A stretch of 64,000 nucleotides of DNA from CAWBFD01 sp963788115 (GTDB lineage: Bacteria; Actinomycetota; Thermoleophilia; Solirubrobacterales; 70-9), in assembly GCA_963788115.1 (NCBI GenBank), contig CAWBFD010000004.1, forward strand, positions 2,046,001 through 2,110,000. Direction: 5' to 3'. Below are positions 29,154-37,153 of the stretch, piece after piece (within the stretch, counting starts at the first letter, position 1; each line of letters opens with the position of its first letter). A model generated the notes under the pieces. The model had not been told where the DNA came from. It ran no database searches and saw only the letters and a program-made list of their open reading frames with translations. A program made the position numbers and the translations under genes.

Positions 29154-30136
29154 CCCCGGTGCGCGTCGCCGTCGCCGCGCTCCTGGTCGCGGTCGGTGCG
29201 TTCGTGCCGGCCGCGCCCGCGGCGGCCGATCCGACCGGTCCGTGTACCGACACGACGGGTGTCACGGTCGTCGTCGACTTTCAGGAGCTCGGTCACGGCA
29301 CCTACGTGGGGTGCGCAGCACAACCGGTGGCCAGCGGATTCGACGCGCTCACGCGCGCCGGCTTCGAGTACCGCACGACGACGCGCTTTCCCGGCTTCCT
29401 GTGCCGGATCGAGGACAAACCTGAAAGCGACTCCTGCTTCACGACCTCGCCCGCCAACGCGTACTGGTCGTACTGGATCGCGCCGCGCGGCGGGGCGTGG
29501 TGCTACAGCAACATCGGCGCCGGCGCGCGCGTCCCACCTCCGGGTTCGGTCGAGGGCTGGTCGTTTGCCAAGGACAAAGTCGCGGCCGCGCTGCCGGCGC
29601 CCGGAGTCGCACCACCCGCAGCGCTGCCGGGAACGACGCCGACACCGTTGCCGGGCAACAACTGCACGACGCCTGTGGAGTCGTCGCAAGCGCCGGCGCC
29701 CGCGCCCGCCGAGACCGCACCGCCCGCGGCCGCGCCGGTCGCGCCGCCGAGCGTGACGAGCCCGCCCGCGGCCACGAGTGGGACGAACCCACCCGCCGCA
29801 GTCGCGCCCCCGACGACGCGGCCGCGCCGGTCGGCGCCACGAACGACGGCACCTGCAGCGTCGCCGAGCACGACGGGCGCCGCGGCACCGGTCGACGCAG
29901 CAGTTCCATCGGCGACCGAGACGACCGCGGCCGACGAGGCCGACGAGGCGGACGACGACGGCACGCGCGAGGTCTCGCCCGGGCAACCGATCGCGGCGAC
30001 CGGTGGGGCCATCGACTTCGACGACGAGCCCGACGCATCGTCGCCGCTGCCGACGATCGTCGGTGTGCTCGTGGTGCTCGTCGTCGGCGTGGGCGCGTGG
30101 TTCGTGACCCGGCGGCGCCGGCGAGGGGCGACGTAG
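29150..30136 (+). CDS. membrane-anchored transcobalamin-like beta-domain protein
   Basis: An intact 328-residue protein. A signal peptide (VAVAALLVAVGAFVPAAPAA) is followed by one DUF4430-like domain: GVTVVVDFQELGHGTYVGC, LTRAGFEYRTTTRFPGFLC, ANAYWSYWIAPRGGAWCYS and PPGSVEGWSF. Six cysteines suggest disulfides. A 130-residue Pro/Ala/Thr-rich stalk then leads to a single membrane helix (PTIVGVLVVLVVGVGAWFV) and RRRRR. There is no LPXTG motif, so it is held by the helix rather than by sortase. The ATG overlaps the stop of the upstream surface protein by four bases, and EcfT starts two bases after its end, so it is translated with the transporter. A likely role is to receive the corrinoid from the larger protein and present it to the S subunit; this is inference. 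Confidence 0.75.
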   Translation: MTPVRVAVAALLVAVGAFVPAAPAAADPTGPCTDTTGVTVVVDFQELGHGTYVGCAAQPVASGFDALTRAGFEYRTTTRFPGFLCRIEDKPESDSCFTTSPANAYWSYWIAPRGGAWCYSNIGAGARVPPPGSVEGWSFAKDKVAAALPAPGVAPPAALPGTTPTPLPGNNCTTPVESSQAPAPAPAETAPPAAAPVAPPSVTSPPAATSGTNPPAAVAPPTTRPRRSAPRTTAPAASPSTTGAAAPVDAAVPSATETTAADEADEADDDGTREVSPGQPIAATGGAIDFDDEPDASSPLPTIVGVLVVLVVGVGAWFVTRRRRRGAT

Positions 30137-30138
30137 CG

Positions 30139-31260
30139 ATGGCCCGTGACGCGTTCCGGTTGCCGCGGGCGTTGCATCCGGGCGCGTGGTGGCTCTGGGC
30201 GTTGGGGATGGCGACGGCCGCGAGCCGCACGACGAACCCGTTGCTGCTCGGACTCATCTTGGCCGTGCTCGCGTACGTCGTTGCGGCCCGCCGCGGCGAC
30301 GCACCCTGGGCGCGAGGCTTCCGCGTCTATCTCATCGCGTCGATCGTCATCATCGCGATCCGCATCGTGTTCCGCATGTTGTTCGACGGGCAGTACGGCG
30401 CGACGGTCTTGTTCACGCTGCCCGAGATCCCGCTGCCCGACGCCGCGCGTGGCATTCGCGTCGGCGGGCCGGTGAGTCTCGAAGGGATCCTGGCCGCGTT
30501 CTACGACGGACTGCGGCTCGCCACACTGTTGTGTTGTTTCGGTGCCGCCAGCGTGCTCGCCGACCCGAAGCGACTCCTGAAGTCGATGCCGAGCGCGCTG
30601 TACGAAATGGGTGTCGCCGTCACCGTCGCGCTCACCTTCGCGCCGCAGCTCATCGAGAGCGGGCAGCGCGTCCGCAAGGCACGCCGGTTGCGGGGTGACA
30701 CCGGCCGCGCCCGCCACTTCTTGCGGCGGGTCGTCGTTCCCGTCGTCGAGGATGCGCTCGAACGTTCGCTCATGCTGGCCGCGGCCATGGACTCGCGCGG
30801 CTATGGGAGGACGGCGGAGTTGTCCCGCGGAACTCGCGTGCTCACCGGCGGGCTGATGCTCGGCGGCGTCGGCGGTGTGTGTGTCGGCGTCTACGGCCTG
30901 CTCGACGGCAGCACACCGCGCGCACTGGGCCTGCCGGTGCTCCTCGTCGGGGTCGCACTGGCCACGTGCGGGTTCTTCGTGAGCGGGCGGCGCATCCACC
31001 GCAGCGTGTATCGCCCCGAACCCTGGAAGGCGAGCGAGTGGCTCGTCGCCGCGTGCGGGATCGCCGCCGCGGCCGTGATGTTCGCGACGGCACGCGTCGA
31101 TCCCGCAAATTTGAATCCGTCACTCAATCCACTCCAATGGCCCCAGCTCGCCATCCTGCCGAGCCTCGGCATCCTCATCGGCGCCCTCCCGGCCTGGATC
31201 GCGCCGCCCGTCGAACGCACGCAGCGCACGCGGCGCGATCTCGTCGAGGTCGCGGCATGA
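30139..31260 (+). CDS. ecfT: ECF transporter transmembrane subunit (EcfT/CbiQ-like)
   Basis: The T subunit couples the ATPases of an energy-coupling-factor importer to the S subunit. 373 residues, longer than a typical EcfT because extra helices follow the coupling region. The N-terminus has membrane helices around LLLGLILAVLAYVVAA and VYLIASIVIIAIRIVF. The coupling helices include ARRLRGDTGRARHFL and LAAAMDSRGYGR, the Ala-Arg-Gly type motif that contacts the ATPases. After it come about four more hydrophobic segments. The ATG follows the previous stop by two bases, and the gene end overlaps the ATPase start by four bases (ATGA). Co-expression under the cobalamin riboswitch indicates corrinoid uptake. 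Confidence 0.85.
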   Translation: MARDAFRLPRALHPGAWWLWALGMATAASRTTNPLLLGLILAVLAYVVAARRGDAPWARGFRVYLIASIVIIAIRIVFRMLFDGQYGATVLFTLPEIPLPDAARGIRVGGPVSLEGILAAFYDGLRLATLLCCFGAASVLADPKRLLKSMPSALYEMGVAVTVALTFAPQLIESGQRVRKARRLRGDTGRARHFLRRVVVPVVEDALERSLMLAAAMDSRGYGRTAELSRGTRVLTGGLMLGGVGGVCVGVYGLLDGSTPRALGLPVLLVGVALATCGFFVSGRRIHRSVYRPEPWKASEWLVAACGIAAAAVMFATARVDPANLNPSLNPLQWPQLAILPSLGILIGALPAWIAPPVERTQRTRRDLVEVAA

Positions 31261-32936
31261 TCCGCTTCGAGCGCATGAGCGTGACGTACCGCGACGCACC
31301 CGCGCCGACGTTGCGCGACGTGGACCTCACCATTCCCGAAGGTGAGCTGTGCCTCGTCACCGGTACGACCGGAACGGGAAAGACGACATTGCTGCGCGCG
31401 GTCAACGGGTTGGTGCCGCACTTCACCGGCGGCACGCTCGCCGGCCGGGTCACCGTCGCCGGGCGCGACACACGCGATCACCCCCCGCGTGAGCTGGCCG
31501 ACGTCGTCGGCGTTGTCGGCCAGGACCCCCTCGCGGGTTTCGCGACCGACGTGGTCGAAGCCGAGCTCGCGTACGGCATGGAGCAGCTCGGGCTCGCGCC
31601 CGCGGTGATGCGCAAGCGGGTGGAGGAGACGCTCGACCTGCTCGGCATCGCCGAGCTGCGCAACCGTCCACTGCGGGAGCTTTCGGGCGGACAGCAGCAG
31701 CGCGTGGCGATCGGCTCGGTGCTCACCGCGCATCCACGCGTGCTCGTGCTCGACGAGCCGACCTCCGCGCTCGACCCGACCGCAGCCGAGGAAGTGCTGA
31801 GTGCGATCACTCGCCTTGTGCACGACCTCGGTGTGACCGTGCTCGTTGCCGAGCACCGGCTCGAACGCGTGGTCCAGTACGCGGACCGGATCCTGGTACT
31901 CACCGGCGATGGGAGTGTCGCCGACCGCGCACCGAGCGATGCGATGGTCGACGCGCCGGTTGCGCCGCCAGTCGTGCACCTCGGCCGGCTGGCGCGCTGG
32001 ACCCCGCTGCCGCTTTCCGTGCGCGACGCGCGCCGACGTGCCCCCGAGGTGCGAGCGGCGCTCGGAAGCGCGCAACCCGACCACCCGGAAGCAATCGTGG
32101 GAGAGTCGCTCCTCACCGCGCGCGGCATCGTCGTGCACTACGGCAACGTCGTCGCGGTGCGGGACGTCGACGTCGACTTCCACGCGGGCACGATCACCGC
32201 GCTCATGGGTCGGAACGGTTCGGGAAAGTCGTCGTTGTTGTGGGCCGTGCAGGGCAGCGGCCGCCGGACCCGGGGCATCGTGCGCGTCGGCGACACCGAC
32301 CCGGCCGCACTCGATCCCGCGGCCGCCCGTCGCCACGTCGGGCTGGTGCCGCAGACGCCGAGTGACCTCCTCTACTTGCCCGCCGTCGCGGCCGAGTGCG
32401 AACAGGCGGACGACGAGTCGGGCCGCGAACGGGGCACCACGGCCGCGCTGTTGGAACGGATCGTGCCGGGCATCGACGGCGACGCGCATCCGCGCGACCT
32501 GTCGGAGGGCCAGCGGCTCGCGCTGGTGCTCGCGGTCCAGCTCGCGGCCCAACCGCGCGTCGTGTTGCTCGACGAACCGACGCGGGGGCTCGACTACACG
32601 GCCAAAGAGCGGCTCACGGCGATGCTCCACACGCTGGCGGGCAGCGGGCACGCAGTCGTCGTCGCGACCCACGACGTCGAGTTCGTCGCCGGTGCCGCCG
32701 ACCGGGTGGTGGTGATGGCGCAAGGCGAGATCGTCGCCGACGGCCCGACCGCGGACGTGGTGGTCGCGTCGCCCGCATTCGCGCCGCAGATCGCGCGCAT
32801 CATGCACCCCGACCCGTGGTTGACGGTGGCCGCGATCGAAGCCGCGCTCGCGGAGTTCCCCGAGGCGAGGACGGCGGCGCAGGTATCCTGCGACGCCCGA
32901 GGCGGGCCCAGCGGCCGCGCGAGCGCCAGGAGCGGA
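31257..32936 (+). CDS. ecfA: ECF transporter double ATPase (EcfA-EcfA' fusion)
   Basis: Two ABC ATPase domains in one chain. Domain 1 (about residues 1-235) has Walker A GTTGTGKTT, Q-loop VGQDP, signature LSGGQQQRVAIG, Walker B LVLDEPTSALDP and switch His in VLVAEHRLE. Domain 2 (about 280-520) has GRNGSGKSS, VPQTPSDLLY, LSEGQRLALVLA, VLLDEPTRGLDY and VVVATHDVEF. Both sites look catalytic. Fused ATPases are common in actinobacterial ECF systems. The frame does not stop at the end: it runs through a copy of the GC-rich repeat into the S subunit with no stop codon, so the ATPase and S subunit may be one 911-residue protein. I mark the break at a GTG preceded by AGGAG at 32937, where a separate S subunit could start. 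Confidence 0.85.
32904..32936 (+). repeat. GC-rich intergenic repeat, copy 4, at the ATPase/S junction
   Basis: GGGCCCAGCGGCC and GCGCCAGGAGCGGA, the same parts as the copy at 5154-5191 in the same order, lie here in an open frame. In the copy upstream of the F420 oxidoreductase the AGGAGCGGA end serves as a ribosome site, and here too a GTG follows directly. Confidence 0.45.
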
Positions 32937-33992
32937 GTGAGCGTGATTCCCGGGCGCCACTCGGTGATGCGGGTCGGGCCGCGTGCCCGAGTCGCGATCC
33001 TCGGCGCGTCGATCGCGGGTCTGGCCATGTTCATCTGGCCTCTGCTGTTCTCACCCGCACCGGGCACCGGTCATCACACCGATGCGCCGTTCGTGTTCGT
33101 GGGCATCCTGCCGGTGTTGCTCGCAGTCGTGCTCGCCGAGATCGGTGACGGCGGCATCGACGCCAAGGCGCTCGCGCTGCTCGGCGTGCTCGCCGCGCTC
33201 GGCGCCGCGTTGCGGCCGATGGGCGCGGGGACCGCGGGCATCGAGATGGTGTTCTTCCTGCTCGTGCTCGGCGGCCGTGTCTACGGTCCCGGATTCGGGT
33301 TCGTGCTGGGCGCGACGACGTTGTTCGCGTCCGCGCTGTTGACGGGCGGCATCGGCCCGTGGCTCCCGTTCCAGATGCTCGCCTCGGCCTGGGTTGGCAT
33401 GGGCGCGGGCCTGCTGCCGCGTGCGCGCGGCAAGTCCGAGATCACGTTGCTCGCCATCTACGGCGGCCTCTCGGCGCTGGCCTACGGCATGTTGATGAAC
33501 CTCTGGTTCTGGCCGTTCGCGATCGGGAGCGACACCGACCTCTCGTTCGTCGCGGGCACGTCGGTCGGCGAGAACCTGCACCGTTTTCTGCTGTTCACAC
33601 TGGCGACCTCGACCCTCGGATGGGATCTTGGCCGCGCCATCACCAACGTCATCGTGATCGTGCTCATCGGCCCCGCTGCACTGGGCGTGTTGCGCCGCGC
33701 CGCCCGCCGGGCCGCGTTCGACGTGCCCGTCGAGTTCGCGCCGAACCCCTCAGGCGACAAGGTCGGGGTAGATCTCGTGCGGCTCGCCGATCGCGACGAT
33801 GCGGCCGTCGTCGACGACAGCCATGCGGTCGCACCGCTGCGCCGTGACCAATCGATGCGCGACGACCAACACGGTGCGACCCGCGAGCGCGCGCACGAGC
33901 GCGGCGGCGACCCGCGCCTCGCTCTCGGTGTCGAGCACGCTGGTCGCCTCGTCGAGCACGACGACCGCGGGGTCGGCCAGCACGACGCGTAA
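32937..33992 (+). CDS. ECF transporter substrate-binding (S) subunit
   Basis: A membrane protein with about six helices, for example VAILGASIAGLAMFIWPLLF, GILPVLLAVVLAEIG, ALALLGVLAALGAALRPMG, GIEMVFFLLVLGGRVYGPGF and LGWDLGRAITNVIVIVLIGP. The GPGFGFVLGATTLFASALLT loop is typical of ECF S subunits. It is in the same frame as the ATPase with no stop between, so the start is either the GTG at 32937, the ATG at 32967, or none if the two are fused. Natural sequence probably ends near 33750; the frame stays open to 33992 only by overlapping the convergent exporter gene, which suggests a missed stop or a small error. The riboswitch and surface proteins point to cobalamin or a corrinoid precursor as substrate. 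Confidence 0.75.
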   Translation: MSVIPGRHSVMRVGPRARVAILGASIAGLAMFIWPLLFSPAPGTGHHTDAPFVFVGILPVLLAVVLAEIGDGGIDAKALALLGVLAALGAALRPMGAGTAGIEMVFFLLVLGGRVYGPGFGFVLGATTLFASALLTGGIGPWLPFQMLASAWVGMGAGLLPRARGKSEITLLAIYGGLSALAYGMLMNLWFWPFAIGSDTDLSFVAGTSVGENLHRFLLFTLATSTLGWDLGRAITNVIVIVLIGPAALGVLRRAARRAAFDVPVEFAPNPSGDKVGVDLVRLADRDDAAVVDDSHAVAPLRRDQSMRDDQHGATRERAHERGGDPRLALGVEHAGRLVEHDDRGVGQHDA

Positions 33993-35429
33993 CAGCGAGA
34001 CGAGTTGACGCTCGCCTTGCGAAAGCCGCACGCCCGCGCTGCCGACCGGCGTGTCGAGGCCGCGGGGGAGCCGGGCCACCCAGGCGTGGAGGTCGAGCGC
34101 GTCGACCGCTTCCTGCACGCGCGTATCCGAGGCCGCAGGATCGGCGATCCGGGCGTTGTCGGCCAGGCTGCCCGAGATGAGGAAGCCTTCCTGTGGGAGC
34201 AAGAGCAGACGGCGGCGCCGGTCGGCGGGCGCGGCCGACCGCAGATCGACGCCCGCAACGCGCACCGTCCCCGAGCTCGGATGCGCGAGCCCGACCGCGA
34301 GGCGGGCGATGGTCGACTTCCCCGCGCCGGTTGCACCGACGAGTGCCACCCACTCGCCGGGCTCGACCTGCAGCGACACGTCGTGGAGGACCGGCCGGTC
34401 CTCGACGTACGCGAAGCAGGCGTGCTCCATTTCGAGTGCACCGCGTTCGGGCAGCGCGGCGCCGCCTTCCGCTTCCGCCGGTGTGCACGCGACCTCGGCG
34501 ACGCGGTCGAGCGCGGCTTTCGACGCGAGGAGCTCGTCCAGCAGCTCGGTCATCTCGCCGAACGGCACGAACACCTGCACCGCGGCGAGCACGCCCGCGG
34601 CGACAGTGCCGACGCTCAACGTGCCGTTGAGGGCGAGCAGCGACGACGCGACGAGCACGATTGCCGTCGCCGCCGCCTGCACGAACGTGAGCGATGCGAA
34701 GAAGCGGACACGCATCCGCATGCCGTCGAGGTAGCCGTCGACGACTCGTTCGTCGGCGCGTGCGAGCGCCGCGAGCTGGTGCGCCTCGCGGCCGTACGCG
34801 CGCACCGTCTCCGCGCCTTCGGTGGTCTCGACGACCGTGCCGACCATCTCGCCGACGCGGCGGCGGTACTCGGGATAGACGACCACGCTCGTGCGCCGGA
34901 ACCAATGCCCTGCGACCACGAACGGCGGGACGACGATCAGGCTGAGGGCGCCGATGATCGGCGACAGGAGGAACACCGCGAGGATCGCGGCAACGAGATC
35001 GAGCGTGTACTTGGCTGCGTTCGGCAGCACTTGCATGGCGGCCTTGGAGAGCGCTTCGGTGTCGGACGTGACGCGCGCGACCACATCGCCGCGGGGTGCG
35101 CGTTCGTAGGCTCCCAGGTCCATGCGCAACACGCCCGCGAGGGCGCGGAGCCGGAGCCGGTGCAGGATGCGCTCGGCCGCGACGGCCATGGTCGCGGTGC
35201 GCATCCCGCCCGCGATGCCGCCCCCGATCGACACCACGAGGTACGCGATCGCCGTGGTCCGCAGGGCCGCGCTGTCGCCGGCGTCGATGCCGTTGTCGAT
35301 CGCGGCGCGCACGAGCAACGGTCCGGCTACGGTCGCGGCACCGGCGAGGACGACGAAGACGAGCACGAACGCGACGCGTTTGCGCTCCCGCCGGAGTTCT
35401 TCGGCGATGATCGCACGGGTCGCGCTCAC
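33750..35429 (-). CDS. ABC exporter, permease-ATPase half (catalytic partner)
   Basis: An intact 559-residue type IV ABC half-transporter. Six membrane helices occupy about residues 1-310 (VAFVLVFVVLAGAATVAGPL onward). The ATPase has Walker A GATGAGKSTIARL, Q-loop LLPQEGFL, signature RLSQGERQLVSLLRV, Walker B VVLDEATSVLDT with the catalytic Glu, and the switch His in VVAHRLVTA. The GTG start overlaps the stop of the upstream partner gene by three bases, so the two are made together as a heterodimer. Substrates of such pairs include drugs, lipids and peptides; nothing here narrows it. It is convergent with the ECF transporter and shares no regulation with it that I can see. Confidence 0.87.
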   Translation of the reverse strand: MSATRAIIAEELRRERKRVAFVLVFVVLAGAATVAGPLLVRAAIDNGIDAGDSAALRTTAIAYLVVSIGGGIAGGMRTATMAVAAERILHRLRLRALAGVLRMDLGAYERAPRGDVVARVTSDTEALSKAAMQVLPNAAKYTLDLVAAILAVFLLSPIIGALSLIVVPPFVVAGHWFRRTSVVVYPEYRRRVGEMVGTVVETTEGAETVRAYGREAHQLAALARADERVVDGYLDGMRMRVRFFASLTFVQAAATAIVLVASSLLALNGTLSVGTVAAGVLAAVQVFVPFGEMTELLDELLASKAALDRVAEVACTPAEAEGGAALPERGALEMEHACFAYVEDRPVLHDVSLQVEPGEWVALVGATGAGKSTIARLAVGLAHPSSGTVRVAGVDLRSAAPADRRRRLLLLPQEGFLISGSLADNARIADPAASDTRVQEAVDALDLHAWVARLPRGLDTPVGSAGVRLSQGERQLVSLLRVVLADPAVVVLDEATSVLDTESEARVAAALVRALAGRTVLVVAHRLVTAQRCDRMAVVDDGRIVAIGEPHEIYPDLVA

Positions 35430-37129
35430 GGTGTGACCTGGACGCGCCCGTCTCCGACGTCGCAGACCTCGTCGGCGAGATCGACGACGCCCGGGTTCGC
35501 CGACACCACGACGATGAGCCCGTCGCGCCATTCCTGCCGCAACGCGCGCAGCACGCTCAGCTCGCGAGTCGGGTCGAGCGCGCTCGTCGCCCCATCGAGC
35601 AGCAACACGGGTGGACGGGCCAGCACCGCGCGCGCCAGCGCAAGCCGCTGGCGTTGGCCGCCCGACAGCGTGACGCCGCGCTCGCCGATCAGGCTGTCGT
35701 AGCCCTCGGGCAGCGTCTCGACGAACTCGTGCGCGTCGGCGACGCGGGCCGCGTGTTCGAGCTCGTCGGGACGCGCGTCGGGACGCCCGAATCGCAGGTT
35801 GTCCGCCACGGTGCCGCGGAACACGAACGGCGTCGGCCCGACGAGGACCACCCGGCGCCGCAAGGCCGACGGGCTCCAACGGTCGAGGGCGACGCCGCCG
35901 AGGAGGACCTCGCCGCTCGCCGGAGTCCGCAGCCCGGCGAGGACCGCGAGCAGCGTGGTCTTCCCTGCACCCACGCCGCCGGTGAGCACCACCAACGTGC
36001 CGGGTTCGAACGCGACGTCCGCGCCATCGAGCACGCGCCTCCCGCCCGCGGGGACGACCACGAGGCCCCGGCCCTCGAGCCCGACACCGTGCGCGCCGGG
36101 CGGTGGCGTGTCGGCGTCGGGAACGGGCGACGGCGGCGGCACCATGTGCAGCACGTCGACGACCCGCAACGCGCTCGCCAGCGTCTGCTGCAACGTCAAG
36201 ACCCGTTCGCCGAGGGTGCGGATCGGCTCGGCCAAGAAGACGGCGAATCCGATCGCGGTGACGACTTGCCCGATCTCGAGCGTGCCGTCGATCACTCGTT
36301 CGCCACCAAGCCACAGCACGACCGCGACGGACGCGACCGACAACGCCTGCAAGACGGGCTCGAACACCATCCACAAGCGGCCGACCGCGGTCGCGCGCGC
36401 CCGCAACTCCGTCGAGCGCTGTTCGAACCGGGCGACCATGCCGGCCTCGGCGCCGATGCCGCGCACCACCTTGAAGCCTTCGACGGTCTCCTGCGCCGCG
36501 TCGGTGGTGTGCCCGGCCGCATCTTGTGCGGCTTCGCTGCGCCGCTCCCAAACGGCGGAGTAGCGACCGACGACGAGCCCTGTCACCACGGTAGTGACGA
36601 GCACCGCGCCCGCGAGCACAGGATCGATCACGAACAAGCACACGAGGACGACGGGGACCGACACCGCGAACGCGACCGTGTGTCCGATCACGTCGAGCTG
36701 GACCCCGATCTGATCGGCGTCGCTGTCGGCCCGGGTGACGATCTCGCCCGGCGGATAGGTATCGCGACCCTCGGCGTCCAGGTCGAGCGCGGCCGCGATC
36801 AGCTCCTCGCGGGTACCGACCGAGCCGCCCATGTGCGCGCGGCACGCGTTGTTGTGGCGGTAGCCGCCGCACGCGGCCTCGAACCCGCCGAGCACGAGGA
36901 TCGCGCCACCGGCGATCCAGATCACGGCCCGGTTGTCGTCCTCGATGCCGTTGTCGATCGCCCAACCGAGCACGATCGGGACCGCGATGCCTGCGGCCTG
37001 CCACCCGATGCCCGCGAGGATCGCCTTCCGCAAGATGCGCGAGTGGCGCCGCACGAGGCGGCCGATCAATTGCCAAGCGGCGCGCCGGCGCGCGTTGGGA
37101 TCGACGGGCACGATGCGTCGGTCTAGCAC
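35426..37129 (-). CDS. ABC exporter, permease-ATPase half (degenerate site)
   Basis: An intact 567-residue half-transporter, with six helices in residues 1-320 and a C-terminal ATPase. Walker A GGVGAGKTTLLAV and signature TLSGGQRQRLALARA are normal. Walker B reads LLLDGATSALDP, with Gly in place of the catalytic Glu, and the switch region reads VVVSANPGV without the His. Its own site should therefore be inactive in hydrolysis, while the partner at 33750-35429 has the full set. This asymmetry is known in heterodimeric exporters. The start is a GTG; an ATG-like alternative is not close. Confidence 0.87.
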   Translation of the reverse strand: MLDRRIVPVDPNARRRAAWQLIGRLVRRHSRILRKAILAGIGWQAAGIAVPIVLGWAIDNGIEDDNRAVIWIAGGAILVLGGFEAACGGYRHNNACRAHMGGSVGTREELIAAALDLDAEGRDTYPPGEIVTRADSDADQIGVQLDVIGHTVAFAVSVPVVLVCLFVIDPVLAGAVLVTTVVTGLVVGRYSAVWERRSEAAQDAAGHTTDAAQETVEGFKVVRGIGAEAGMVARFEQRSTELRARATAVGRLWMVFEPVLQALSVASVAVVLWLGGERVIDGTLEIGQVVTAIGFAVFLAEPIRTLGERVLTLQQTLASALRVVDVLHMVPPPSPVPDADTPPPGAHGVGLEGRGLVVVPAGGRRVLDGADVAFEPGTLVVLTGGVGAGKTTLLAVLAGLRTPASGEVLLGGVALDRWSPSALRRRVVLVGPTPFVFRGTVADNLRFGRPDARPDELEHAARVADAHEFVETLPEGYDSLIGERGVTLSGGQRQRLALARAVLARPPVLLLDGATSALDPTRELSVLRALRQEWRDGLIVVVSANPGVVDLADEVCDVGDGRVQVTP

Positions 37130-37153
37130 CGCACGCGGCGCTCTCCGGACGAT

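Noticed and set aside
30139..33992. Cobalt or nickel as the ECF cargo (CbiMNQO type)
   Set aside because: The S subunit is not CbiM/CbiN-like and no CbiN-type small protein is present; the transcobalamin-like surface proteins favour a corrinoid. Cobalt is not fully excluded.
33750..37076. A single 1,108-codon open frame on the minus strand covering both ABC exporter halves
   Set aside because: Its first half is Arg-rich nonsense in the wrong frame over the well-conserved partner transporter; only the second half is a protein.
34005..37126. Long plus-strand open frames opposite the ABC exporter genes
   Set aside because: No recognisable motifs, His/Arg/Asp-rich composition, fully antisense to two intact transporter genes.
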